Below, in pieces: positions 1 through 8,007 of a DNA stretch of 64,000 nt; the first letter of the stretch is position 1, and each line of letters starts with the position of its first letter. Both the position numbers and the translations under genes were made by a program. The notes beneath the pieces were generated by a model. It worked only from the letters and a program-made list of their open reading frames with translations, had not been told where the DNA came from and ran no database searches. The stretch comes from JACQFK01 sp964619955 (GTDB lineage Bacteria > Planctomycetota > MHYJ01 > JACPRB01), in contig CAZUJF010000019.1 of assembly GCA_964619955.1 (NCBI GenBank), forward strand, positions 1-64,000, written 5' to 3'.

Positions 1-24
1 TCGTCATTGATAGCTGAATTCGAT

Positions 25-50
25 CAGGCTGGATAACCCAAACTCGCCTG
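25..50. repeat. Stem-loop repeat, copy A
   Basis: A five-base-pair stem CAGGC/GCCTG (25-29, 46-50) encloses a 16-base loop. The loop is the same as in a second element at 2341-2370 except for one base, while the stem bases differ in a complementary way. It lies beyond the 3' end of the higA gene. Preserved pairing with changed stem bases suggests a folded DNA or RNA element rather than leftover coding sequence. The function is unknown. Confidence 0.55.
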
Positions 51-160
51 CCTGACCGTACCTTCGTCGAACATCTACGTCAGATTATACCCCTGGGGCC
101 CCGCGGCCCCTGTCCTCCAAAGCTCCAGCTCCAAGAGATGAGCGAAGGAGGATCGGCCGC

Positions 161-187
161 GGGGGTTCTTGCCTGGGGGGTGGGGGG
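161..187. repeat. G-rich spacer repeat, copy 1
   Basis: A G-rich tract containing TTGCCTGGGGGG followed by TGGGG lies just after the higA stop. A closely similar tract is at 1282-1306, upstream of the GDSL gene. Together with the stem-loop and 36-base repeats it shows that the spacers around 0-2.5 kb share sequence although the genes between them are unrelated. No function is assigned. Confidence 0.4.
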
Positions 188-207
188 TACGTTAGAGGAA
201 AGCGGCG

Positions 208-642
208 TTACTCTGGAACTTGAATGAATGCGGCCGGGCTGACCTTGAAGTGCTCCGCCAGTTTGACGATGTGGGATTTGCTCAGTCCCCTGGCCCCCGT
301 GAGGATCTTGGAGCCAAGCTGCCTCTGACCCAGTATCTCGCCAAGCTGGGACGCGTTGATCTTGTTCTGCGCCATCAGGAACTTGAGCGCTTCAATGGGA
401 TCCAAGTCTGAAGTCTCAATGCGATGATGCTCGTCTTCGTACTTCTCGATCAGGGTGGAAAGAGTCTCCAGGTAATCCTCCTGATCCACCGTACGCTCCT
501 GGAGGAGCGCAAGCGCGTCAGCCATCTCCTGCGCATTCTCCAGGTGGACGTCGTCGTCGATGGGGCGCAGGGGAAGGACACGGTTGAGTTCGTTGAACCT
601 GCCCGGAAGCCTGCTCTTGTGGGTCCCGGTTCCAATCTTCAT
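208..642 (-). CDS. higA: HigA-type antitoxin (HTH)
   Basis: A 144-residue antitoxin of the HigA family, expected to neutralise the HigB mRNA interferase encoded just upstream and to repress the shared promoter. The C-terminal half has a helix-turn-helix of Xre/Cro type, visible around LGEILGQRQLGSKILTGARG and SKSHIVKLAEHF. The N-terminal half is acidic and helical, with a DALALLQERT segment, as in long HigA proteins. The start used is ATG at 642, which overlaps the higB stop as ATGA; a GTG at 657 would add five residues. Base composition looks less GC-rich than the core genes, in keeping with an acquired module. Confidence 0.85.
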   Translation of the reverse strand: MKIGTGTHKSRLPGRFNELNRVLPLRPIDDDVHLENAQEMADALALLQERTVDQEDYLETLSTLIEKYEDEHHRIETSDLDPIEALKFLMAQNKINASQLGEILGQRQLGSKILTGARGLSKSHIVKLAEHFKVSPAAFIQVPE

Positions 643-947
643 AGCTCGTCCTTCCACTTCTCCCTGTCGTATTCCTTGTGAGTCAAGACACGCAGGACAA
701 AGGCCCTTTGCTTGTCAAAATGAAAGTGGACAATGAGGCGATAGTTGTTGTTCGTGATATTGAATACCGACACGGTATTCCCGCTGGAAACCCTCACTGG
801 ATCAACACCATTGATGGTCGCAGCCAGGGCATTGGGCGTCTTCCAGGCCGCGTTCTTCACAATCTTGTACCAACTCTTCAGTGCCGCTTCCGCGTCCGGG
901 TGGACCTCCCAGAAATCCTTCAGCCTCTTCCTGCTTATGACCCGCAA
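639..947 (-). CDS. higB: HigB-type toxin, mRNA interferase
   Basis: A 102-residue toxin of the HigB family (RelE fold), predicted to cleave mRNA at the ribosome. The N-terminal pattern MRVISRKRLKDFWEVHPDAE and the tail FVLRVLTHKEYD are characteristic of this family. The start is a TTG codon at 947, chosen because family members begin at exactly this residue; no good ATG alternative exists. The gene precedes higA and overlaps it by four bases, the usual toxin-first order of HigBA. A promoter and an inverted repeat suited to HigA autoregulation lie immediately upstream (972-1006). Confidence 0.88.
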   Translation of the reverse strand: MRVISRKRLKDFWEVHPDAEAALKSWYKIVKNAAWKTPNALAATINGVDPVRVSSGNTVSVFNITNNNYRLIVHFHFDKQRAFVLRVLTHKEYDREKWKDEL

Positions 948-971
948 TAGGTGTCCTCTCGCGCTAGGGCT

Positions 972-988
972 GAGTACAGTATGTACTC
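972..988. promoter_or_regulatory. Inverted-repeat operator of higBA
   Basis: Perfect inverted repeat GAGTAC-AGTAT-GTACTC, overlapping the predicted -10 box of the higBA promoter. HigA antitoxins repress their own operon through such palindromes, so this is the likely HigA site. That role is inferred from position and symmetry only. Confidence 0.65.
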
Positions 989-1006
989 CGCCCCGCGCGT
1001 TGTCAA
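978..1006 (-). promoter_or_regulatory. higBA promoter
   Basis: Read on the minus strand, a perfect -35 TTGACA (1006-1001) is followed after 17 bases by CATACT (983-978), a 4/6 match to TATAAT. The higB TTG start codon is about 30 bases further on. The -10 box sits inside the palindrome 972-988. Confidence 0.65.
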
Positions 1007-1281
1007 GCGGAATGCTTCACCAGCCCCCCTGGGACGGGGGGTACATCGATGCGCCTGTCCTCCGGAACGAGAACTGGGACGCCGACGGGGAACTGCTGCT
1101 GAGGAGAAGGCCGTGTCTGGGGGGGGGCGGGCTTGTCCGGCGGAAACCAGAGGGGTGGATTGGCTGTTGAGGGGCCCGACGACGTGGACGACGGGGGCGC
1201 CAAAAAGGGGTGGGGACGGGGGCGGAGAGTTGGAATCCGCGAACTTTTGAGACGTCTCATTCGCTATGCTCCATGAGTGTG

Positions 1282-1306
1282 CGGGGTTTTGCCTGGGGGA
1301 TGGGTC
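1282..1306. repeat. G-rich spacer repeat, copy 2
   Basis: Second copy of the G-rich tract seen at 161-187, sharing GGGGTT, TTGCCTGGGGG and TGGG with one short gap. It lies in the spacer before the GDSL lipoprotein gene. Confidence 0.4.
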
Positions 1307-1335
1307 GGTTTCTACCCCTTGCCCCACCGCCTCTC

Positions 1336-1371
1336 GTGTTAGCATTGGATCGGTTTGAACGCCTTACGCCC
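1336..1371. repeat. 36-base upstream repeat, copy 1
   Basis: This segment matches 2411-2446 at 31 of 36 positions, with TAGCATTG and CGGTTTGAACGCCT as the conserved cores. Each copy lies 75-100 bases upstream of a start codon (GDSL lipoprotein at 1435, PQQ-type protein at 2521). It may be a shared regulatory leader or the trace of a duplicated spacer. Confidence 0.5.
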
Positions 1372-1434
1372 CAATAGCTCTTTCCGGGGTCATCAGCCGC
1401 CCCGATATCATTGACACAGAGAGAGCAGGCATTG

Positions 1435-2319
1435 ATGACCATCCTGAGGCCAAGGGGTTCGTGCTTCGTCGCCGTCTTGGCGGTTCTCCCCTGGATGGGG
1501 GTGGCCTGCACCCGTCCGCAGGGAGGCGCCACCCGCCAGGCCGGCGATACGCCGGATCGGCCGGCGGGCCCGACGTTCTGGGACCCGATCCGCGTTTCAC
1601 CCAGCACGACCCTGCCCGACGCGATCAGCGACGCTTACTGGCGAGGCCAGTTTGAGCGGGTGAATCGGGCGGTCGCGCAGGCCAACGGGTCGCAGGTTGT
1701 GTTCTTCGGCGACTCGATCACGCTGGGTTGGTCGATGGTGCCGGCCCAAGGCCGGGCGGTCTGGGAACAGCGCTTTGGAAAGTACAACCCGATCAACATG
1801 GGCAATTCCGGCGACATCACGCCGGTGATGCTCTACCGCGTCAGGCACGGCAACCTCGACTTTCCCGGCGGCCAGGCGCCTCGCGTCGCGGTCCTGCTCT
1901 GCGGGACCAACAATTACGTGGTGACGCAGAGCGACGGCGGCAACGTGAAATGGGACCTGGGCATCGACACCCCGCCCGGCGATGTGGCCGACGGCGTCCG
2001 CGCGGTCGCACAGGAGTTTCGTCGCCGGCTGCCGAGCACGCGCGTCATCGTGCTCGGCATCCTGCCGGTGAAGAACCGGACGAAGTGGCTCAAGTGCCGG
2101 GAAACCAACCGCCTCCTCGCCGGATACGCCTACCCGGAAGACGAAGTGGTTTTTCTCGATCTGCAGGACCGCTTTCTCGACGCAGACGGCTCCCTCAAGG
2201 CGGAACTGTTCACCGATGGCACGCACCTGACGAGCCGGGGCTACGAGGTGCTGGCCGATGCGATCCAGCCCGTCATCGAGCGGCTGGTCCAGGCAGGTCC
2301 GATAAGGCCGAAGCGCTGA
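1435..2319 (+). CDS. GDSL/SGNH-family hydrolase lipoprotein
   Basis: A 294-residue secreted SGNH hydrolase, probably an esterase or acetylhydrolase acting on carbohydrate or lipid esters outside the cytoplasm. After an N-terminal hydrophobic segment ending GVAC (possible lipobox, though Gly at -3 is not ideal) come the family blocks: FFGDSIT with the nucleophile near Ser94, GNSGD, CGTNN near residue 160 and DGTHL with catalytic Asp261/His264. The ATG at 1435 is preferred to an in-frame TTG at 1411 because it places the signal sequence at the terminus. It stands alone between repeat-bearing spacers. A second, different SGNH gene is at 21950. The substrate cannot be told from sequence. Confidence 0.85.
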   Translation: MTILRPRGSCFVAVLAVLPWMGVACTRPQGGATRQAGDTPDRPAGPTFWDPIRVSPSTTLPDAISDAYWRGQFERVNRAVAQANGSQVVFFGDSITLGWSMVPAQGRAVWEQRFGKYNPINMGNSGDITPVMLYRVRHGNLDFPGGQAPRVAVLLCGTNNYVVTQSDGGNVKWDLGIDTPPGDVADGVRAVAQEFRRRLPSTRVIVLGILPVKNRTKWLKCRETNRLLAGYAYPEDEVVFLDLQDRFLDADGSLKAELFTDGTHLTSRGYEVLADAIQPVIERLVQAGPIRPKR

Positions 2320-2340
2320 AATTAAACCACCCTGTGGGGC

Positions 2341-2370
2341 GCCAAGCTGGATCACCCAAACTCGCTTGGC
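2341..2370. repeat. Stem-loop repeat, copy B
   Basis: A perfect seven-base-pair stem GCCAAGC/GCTTGGC (2341-2347, 2364-2370) encloses a 16-base loop identical to that of copy A (25-50) except for one base. The stem is different in sequence but still pairs, i.e. compensatory change. It begins 21 bases after the GDSL gene stop, where it could act as a terminator-like hairpin, although there is no U-tract. Confidence 0.6.
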
Positions 2371-2410
2371 CTGAGGCGGGCGGGCTTCTCAGGCTTCCCC
2401 CCTCCTCCTC

Positions 2411-2446
2411 GTGGTAGCATTGAACCGGTTTGAACGCCTAAAGCCC
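2411..2446. repeat. 36-base upstream repeat, copy 2
   Basis: Second copy of the repeat at 1336-1371. It is followed by further AACGCCT units (2433, 2455 and 2484), so the heptamer occurs three times in about 60 bases before the PQQ-type gene. This could be a regulator-binding array, but no regulator is identified. Confidence 0.5.
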
Positions 2447-2520
2447 GTAACAAGAACGCCTCCGCGATCACTCAATCCCTGTAACGCCTTAAGAACACCC
2501 GGCTATCTTCGGCTGCCACG

Positions 2521-5292
2521 ATGACGACCCTTCTGAGAGTGGGAATTGCGGCGCTGCTGCTGGCGCTGCTGCTCCCGGCCCCCGAAGCGCACGCCGTCAT
2601 CCCGTCCGCCTTCGGCCCGATCCAGGCGCTCATCGTCATCCTTCCGCAGCTCATGCTCGCCCTTGCGGCGGGCATGCTCGCCATCTTCAAGCCGCGCACC
2701 TACCGTCTGCTCTTTGCGTATCTCTGGTCGCACAAGGTCTTCTCGGCCGTCCTGCTCGGCGGCATCGGCTTCCTGATCTTCGGCCCGTCCTGGGGCGGCG
2801 GCGTCGCCGCGGAGGAGCAGAAGGGCGTCTCCTGGCCGGCCTTCCGCGGCGGTCCGCGGCGCACGGGCGCCGTCGAAGGTGCCAAGGGGCCGCAGTCCGC
2901 GCCGCGGGCGCTCTGGAAGCTCGCGGGCGACCAGCTCGGCCCGACCTCCGCCGTCGACAGCTCCCCCGCCGTCGTGGGCAACCGCATCTACTTCGGCCTC
3001 TCCAACCAGTCGGCGTTCGCGAGCTCGGGCGGCATTTACGCCGTCGACGCCGACAGCGGCGCACTCGCCTGGAAATGGACGGGCAAGGGCGAACTCGATC
3101 CCCCGCTGCGCCCCGTCTTCGCCTCGCCCGCGGTCTGGGTGGAGGCCCCCGAGAAGGGCGCCCCGCCCGCCGCGCGCTACGTCGTCTCCGGCGAAGGCTA
3201 TCACGAGGACAAGAACTGCCGCATCCTCTGCCTCGACCTCGATCCCGTGCGCAAGAGCAAGGGACGGGACGCGCCGAAACTCGCCTGGTCCGTGCAGACC
3301 ACGAGCCACGTCGAAAGCGCCCCCTGCATCTACGAGGGCCGCGTCTACATCGGCTGCGGCGACGACGGCGTCTGGTGCATCGAACTCACGACGGGCCGCG
3401 TCCTCTGGCGCATCGAAGGCTGCGCCTTCTACGAAATCGCGGACGGACCGCAGGCGAACGCCCTCGCGGCGCTGGCGGGAAAAACCGCGGTTGTCAGCGG
3501 CGTCGTGACGCGCGAGGGGCTCGGCGCCAAGGGCAAGGACGACGCCGGGGTGCTCGTGCTCGAGGCGAAGTCGTTCCGGGAGCACGCGGGGCCGCCCGTC
3601 ACCGCGATGGATTCCGGCGCGACTTACGAACGCACGGTGACCGGAAAGGTCGTCAAACCTGCGCAGGGCCGGCTGCGGCTCGAGATGGCCCGGCACAACC
3701 CCGACTCCGAGTCGCCCCCCATCGCGGTCACGCTCGGCGCCGAGCGCCGGCTGCTCTTCGGCTCGGGCCTCGGCGGCATGCGGGTCAACTGCGTGAACGC
3801 CGACACGGGCGCGGAGATCTGGCAGAGCCCGACGCCCTTCCCCGCCTTCGGCGCCCCCACGATCGACGGCGACCGCGTGATCATCGGCGTCGGCAACGGC
3901 AACTTCCTCGCAAGCGACCCCAAACCCGCCGGCGCGGTCCTCTGCTTCTCGCTCAAGGACGGCACGCCGCTCTGGACGGTGAAGACCGGGGACAACGTCA
4001 TCGGGGCGGTCGCCGTCTCGGGGGGCCGCGGCTACGCCTGCTCGCGGGACGGCCACGTCTACGTGATCGATCTCGAGAAGGGCGTCGTCGCCGCCAAGTG
4101 GCCCACCGGTTCGCCGATGGTCAGCTCGCCGGCCGTGACCGCGGACGCCGTCTACGTCAGCACGGATTCCGGGAAGGCCTTCGCCTTCGACCGTATCAAA
4201 GGCGACCTCAAATGGACCTACGCCCTCACGCCGGGCAGCCCGATCTTCTGCTCCCCCGGCGTGGCGGCCGGCAAACTCTTCATCGGCACGCGCTCCAAGG
4301 GGGTCTTCGCGCTGGCCGATCGCCCCGCGGAGGAGGAAGCCCGGGTCGTCGCACGTCCCTGGGAGGGCCCCGGCGGGGATGCCGCCCGGAGCGGGACCGC
4401 CGACGATCGCGGCCTGCCGAACGTCGGCGCGGATGAATCGACCCTCAAGTGGCCGCAGCCCGAGGCCCTCAAGCGTCCGGTGACGGCCCCGCCCGCCGCC
4501 TGCGGCAGGTTCGTCTATGCGCCGTTCGAGAAGAGTCTCGCGCAGATCGACGGCGCCACCGGACAGGTCGTCTGGGAGGCGCCCTTCGCCGTGCGCGAGA
4601 TCGTTGCACGGCCCGACCGGGTTCTGGTCCGCGACACCCGCGGGGAATGGGAGTCCCTGGATCCGGCGACCGGCAAACGCATGGCGCCGGCGGCCGCTCC
4701 CGACGGCGCGCTTCGACTCCATGACCTGGTCCTTTCGGCCTCGGCCTCCGGCCTCGTCTGCCGCAGCGGCTGGAAGGACCGGATCCTCTGGACGGCGGAG
4801 CTGGGCAGCCCGGCGCTCACGCCTCCGACGATCGCGGGCGACCGCGTGTACGTCGCCTGCGCGGGCACCGGAAAGGCGAAGGGCTTTCTGCACTGCCGGC
4901 GCCTTGTGGACGGCGGCGCCTTCTGGAAACAGGAGCTCGACGAAGCGCCCGTGTCCCACGTCGTCGCCTCCGCCGACTGGGTTTCGGTGCCGACCGCGGA
5001 CGACAAGGTCGCCGTCTTCAAGGCCGCCGACGGCAAGGCCAGGGATCCGCTGCTGGTGGGCGGCCGGCCGGTCTCCCCCGCCCTCGTCCAGGACACGCTC
5101 GTCATCGCCGGGGAGACCCGGATCGCCGCGCACGACCTGTCCGGGACCGAATGGCTCTGGAACTACAAGGACCAGGACCACATCGGCAAGGTCGCGGGGC
5201 AGCCCGTGATCTGCCTCGAAACCATCTGGGTGGGCACCGAGAAGCGCGGGCTGCTGGCGATCGGGATCCCCCCGGGGCAGGCGAAAAAGTGA
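2521..5292 (+). CDS. Membrane-anchored PQQ-type beta-propeller protein
   Basis: A 923-residue protein with an N-terminal hydrophobic signal (residues 5-25), two further predicted membrane segments (about 33-55 and 72-92) and a long C-terminal PQQ-like/BamB-like beta-propeller that should lie outside the cytoplasm. Propeller repeats are visible as recurring GRVLW, GAVLCFSLKDG and AVYVSTDSGKAF-type blades, and the entry motif PAFRGGPRRTG is typical of the family. An unusual stretch around residues 305-390 interrupts the blade pattern. It is the first gene of a three-gene operon, its stop overlapping the next start as GTGA. No PQQ ligand or enzyme active site is evident, so a scaffold or sensor role is as likely as a dehydrogenase. 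Confidence 0.75.
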   Translation: MTTLLRVGIAALLLALLLPAPEAHAVIPSAFGPIQALIVILPQLMLALAAGMLAIFKPRTYRLLFAYLWSHKVFSAVLLGGIGFLIFGPSWGGGVAAEEQKGVSWPAFRGGPRRTGAVEGAKGPQSAPRALWKLAGDQLGPTSAVDSSPAVVGNRIYFGLSNQSAFASSGGIYAVDADSGALAWKWTGKGELDPPLRPVFASPAVWVEAPEKGAPPAARYVVSGEGYHEDKNCRILCLDLDPVRKSKGRDAPKLAWSVQTTSHVESAPCIYEGRVYIGCGDDGVWCIELTTGRVLWRIEGCAFYEIADGPQANALAALAGKTAVVSGVVTREGLGAKGKDDAGVLVLEAKSFREHAGPPVTAMDSGATYERTVTGKVVKPAQGRLRLEMARHNPDSESPPIAVTLGAERRLLFGSGLGGMRVNCVNADTGAEIWQSPTPFPAFGAPTIDGDRVIIGVGNGNFLASDPKPAGAVLCFSLKDGTPLWTVKTGDNVIGAVAVSGGRGYACSRDGHVYVIDLEKGVVAAKWPTGSPMVSSPAVTADAVYVSTDSGKAFAFDRIKGDLKWTYALTPGSPIFCSPGVAAGKLFIGTRSKGVFALADRPAEEEARVVARPWEGPGGDAARSGTADDRGLPNVGADESTLKWPQPEALKRPVTAPPAACGRFVYAPFEKSLAQIDGATGQVVWEAPFAVREIVARPDRVLVRDTRGEWESLDPATGKRMAPAAAPDGALRLHDLVLSASASGLVCRSGWKDRILWTAELGSPALTPPTIAGDRVYVACAGTGKAKGFLHCRRLVDGGAFWKQELDEAPVSHVVASADWVSVPTADDKVAVFKAADGKARDPLLVGGRPVSPALVQDTLVIAGETRIAAHDLSGTEWLWNYKDQDHIGKVAGQPVICLETIWVGTEKRGLLAIGIPPGQAKK

Positions 5293-8006
5293 ACGAGCCC
5301 GCCGCGCCGCCCAAACTCCTGCTCATCCATTTCTTCGGCCCCGGCGTGGCCGACGAGAACCCCTCCAAGGAGCTGCTCGGCGGCAAGGCCCACAGCCTGA
5401 TGACGATGACCCGCGCGGGCCTGCCGGTCCCGCCGGGATTCACCATCACCACGCAATGCTGCGCCGAGTACTACGCCTCCGGCGGCACGTGGCCCAAGGG
5501 CCTCGAGGACGAACTCCGCCAGGCGCTCGCCTGGCTGGAGCGTGCGACGAACCGCGTCCTCGGTCGCGGGCCGCGCCCGCTGCTCGTCGCCGTGCGTTCC
5601 GGCGCCGCGCAGTCCATGCCGGGCATGATGGACACCGTCCTGAACGTCGGCCTGCACCCCGATCTCGAGGCCTGCTTTCCCGACAACGACCGCTTCTGGA
5701 GCGACCTCCGCGACTTCACGCGCGCCTTCGGCGAAACCGTCTGCGGCATCCCCGAGGAGACCTTCGATCAGGGCCTCGAGCACGGCGGCAGCCCGCGCGA
5801 ACAGGCCCTCAAGGCGCGGGAGGTCTTCTTCGACGTGCGCAAGCAGGCGATGCCCTCCGATCCCTGGGAGCAGCTCCGCGCGTCGGTGGAGGCGGTCTTC
5901 GGCTCCTGGGAAAGCGACCGCGCGAAAAAGTACCGCGAGCACCACAACATCCGCGGCCTGGCGGGGACCGCCGTGACGGTGATGGCCATGTTCCCCTCGG
6001 AGCGCTCGGGCATCCTCTTCACGGAGGATCCGAACCGTCCCGACCAGGGGCGCATCCTCATCGAGGCGTCCTACGGCCTGGGGGAGGCGATCGTGCGCGG
6101 CCGCATCGAGCCCGACACGTTCTGCCTGGAGCGCTCGACGCTGAAGATCCTCGAGCGCCGCATCGGGACCGGCAAGGACGCCTGCGTGACGGACGCCGAG
6201 GTCCTGGACCTCGCGAAGCTCGGCCTCCAGGTGGAGGCGCATTACCAGACGCCGGTCGACATCGAGTGGGGCATCGCCGAGGGAAGGAAGGTCCTGCTCC
6301 AGAGCCGGCCCATCCGGGGCCTGGACATCCTCCGGGCCGTGCCGCGCGTGCGCGAGGAGGAGATCAAGCGCCTCGAGAAACTCGCGGCCGGGCGCCCGAA
6401 GGCCGCGTGGGCGATGCACAATCTCGCCGAGACGCTCATGGCGCCCACGCCGCTCACCTGGGACATCGTGGGCAAGGGGTTCATGGGCAACGGCTTCATC
6501 CAGCTCTACCGGGCCCTGGGCTTCGTCCCCTCCGCCCGCGTCTCGAAGGAGGGCTTTCTCGAGCTCATCGCCGGGCGGATCTATGCCGACGTCGAGCGTT
6601 CCGCGGAGCTCTTCTTCGACGACCTGCCGATGGAGTACGACCTCGACGGGACCGCCCGGGCCTCCGAGGTCCTGCTCGCGAAGCCGTCGAAGTTCAACGT
6701 GGAGCGCGCGGGTTTGGGCTTCCTGCTGAAGCTGCCCCTGCACATCGCGCGCATGATCGGCGCCGGGCGGGCGATGAAACGCGTCGTGCGCACGGGGCTG
6801 GACGACCTGCGGAAGCGCGTCCTGCCCGCCTTCCACGCGTTCGCGGCGAAGGCCCGGTCGAAGGATCTCGGCGCCCTGTCCGATGCCGAGCTGATCGCCG
6901 AGGCGGCGGAGCGCGAGCGGGTCGCGCTGAACGAGTACGGCCCCGAACTGCTCAAGCCGGGCTTCCTGGCGGCGTACTACCACGGGCGCCTGGCCACGAC
7001 GCTCGAACTGGTGCTCGGACCCTCGGAGGGCCGCGCGCTCACCGCGAAGCTGCTGGCGGGGCTGGAGGGCGACAAGACCGTCGAGTCGAACATCGCCCTC
7101 TCGCGGGTGGCGAAGAAGGAGCTGACGCTCGAGGCCTACCTCGCCGAATACGGCCACCGGGCGGTGAACGAGCTGGAGCTCGCCGAGGCGCGCTGGAAGG
7201 ACGATCCGTCCTACCTGAAGCAGCGCATCCAGCAGCTGGCCGGATCCTCGGGAGCCTCGCCGCAGGAGCTTCATGACCGCAAACGCAAGGAACGCCTCCA
7301 GGCCGAGGTTTCGATCACGAAGCTGCTGGCGGAGAACGGGGCCTCCGCGCTCGAAGCGGAGCTCCGCGAGGACCTTCACGGCGCGCAGGAGCACATGCCC
7401 TGGCGGGAAACCTGCAAACACACGTTCATCCTGGGCATCGCGCTCGTGCGCGAGGCGCTGGAGACGCTCGCGGAGCGCTGGGACCTGGGGCGCGACCTGT
7501 ACTTCCTGCACCGCGGGGAGCTGTCGCGCTTCAAGGCGGAGCGCCCCGCGCTGCTCCGCGAGATCGCCGACCGGAAGCTGCGCTGGAACGCCTTCCAGCG
7601 GATCGAGGCCCCGGACCTGCTGCGCGCGCGCGACCTGCAGGCGCTGGGGCGCGAGGACGCGGCCCCCGCGTCCGGGGACGGCGTCTTCACGGGCTCGGGG
7701 GTCGCCGCGGGCGTGGGATCCGGGCGGGCGAAGATCCTGCGCTCCCCCTCGGAGGCGGGCGAACTCGCCCCCGGCTACGTCCTGGTCTGCCCGACGACGG
7801 ACCCGAGCTGGACGCCGCTCTTCGTCCACGCGGCGGGCATCGTGGTGGAGCGCGGCGGCATGCTCTCGCACGGCGCGATCGTCGCGCGCGACTTCGGCAT
7901 CCCCGCGGTCGTGCTGCCGGGGGCGACGAAGCTGATCGCGGAAGGCGCGCTCGTGCGCATCGACGGCAACAAGGGGCGCGTGGAGCTCCAGAAGGAGTCG
8001 CGCTGA
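5289..8006 (+). CDS. PEP/pyruvate dikinase-like phosphotransferase without TIM barrel
   Basis: A 905-residue protein with an N-terminal ATP-grasp domain of the pyruvate phosphate dikinase/PEP synthase type: LLGGKAHSL near residue 31, GLPVPPGFTITT, VRSGAAQSMPGMMDTVLNVG, ending LQSRPI. The C-terminus is the mobile phosphohistidine domain, GGMLSHGAIVARDFGIPAVV, with His861 as the expected phospho-acceptor. A helical central region fills the space between. The PEP/pyruvate-binding TIM barrel is absent, so the domain order resembles rifampin phosphotransferase: ATP-grasp, substrate domain, His domain. It may transfer phosphate from ATP to an unknown acceptor. The GTG start at 5289 overlaps the upstream stop, and the next gene starts one base after its stop. 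Confidence 0.8.
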   Translation: MNEPAAPPKLLLIHFFGPGVADENPSKELLGGKAHSLMTMTRAGLPVPPGFTITTQCCAEYYASGGTWPKGLEDELRQALAWLERATNRVLGRGPRPLLVAVRSGAAQSMPGMMDTVLNVGLHPDLEACFPDNDRFWSDLRDFTRAFGETVCGIPEETFDQGLEHGGSPREQALKAREVFFDVRKQAMPSDPWEQLRASVEAVFGSWESDRAKKYREHHNIRGLAGTAVTVMAMFPSERSGILFTEDPNRPDQGRILIEASYGLGEAIVRGRIEPDTFCLERSTLKILERRIGTGKDACVTDAEVLDLAKLGLQVEAHYQTPVDIEWGIAEGRKVLLQSRPIRGLDILRAVPRVREEEIKRLEKLAAGRPKAAWAMHNLAETLMAPTPLTWDIVGKGFMGNGFIQLYRALGFVPSARVSKEGFLELIAGRIYADVERSAELFFDDLPMEYDLDGTARASEVLLAKPSKFNVERAGLGFLLKLPLHIARMIGAGRAMKRVVRTGLDDLRKRVLPAFHAFAAKARSKDLGALSDAELIAEAAERERVALNEYGPELLKPGFLAAYYHGRLATTLELVLGPSEGRALTAKLLAGLEGDKTVESNIALSRVAKKELTLEAYLAEYGHRAVNELELAEARWKDDPSYLKQRIQQLAGSSGASPQELHDRKRKERLQAEVSITKLLAENGASALEAELREDLHGAQEHMPWRETCKHTFILGIALVREALETLAERWDLGRDLYFLHRGELSRFKAERPALLREIADRKLRWNAFQRIEAPDLLRARDLQALGREDAAPASGDGVFTGSGVAAGVGSGRAKILRSPSEAGELAPGYVLVCPTTDPSWTPLFVHAAGIVVERGGMLSHGAIVARDFGIPAVVLPGATKLIAEGALVRIDGNKGRVELQKESR

Positions 8007-8007
8007 G

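Larger units (their letters stand above)
948..1434. other. Non-coding spacer with promoter and repeats
   Basis: These 487 bases hold no gene I can support. They contain the higB promoter and operator (972-1006), a G-rich repeat (1282-1306) and a 36-base repeat (1336-1371) also found before the gene at 2521. Open frames here on both strands have proline/arginine-rich or cysteine-poor compositions typical of chance frames in GC-rich DNA. Confidence 0.6.

Noticed and set aside
951..1250. A possible 99-codon gene between higB and the GDSL gene
   Set aside because: Composition is Arg/Gly/Pro-rich without homology-like pattern and its start overlaps the higB promoter.
2405..2520. An integron attC site at the AACGCCT repeats
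   Set aside because: The region has TAACAAGAACGCC-like pieces that recall attC ends, but no matching GTTRRRY core or long imperfect fold was found, and no integrase is present.
2503..5181. An 892-codon open frame antisense to the propeller gene
   Set aside because: It mirrors the codon periodicity of the real gene in GC-rich DNA, is very rich in Arg/Gly/Asp/Pro and has no recognisable domain.
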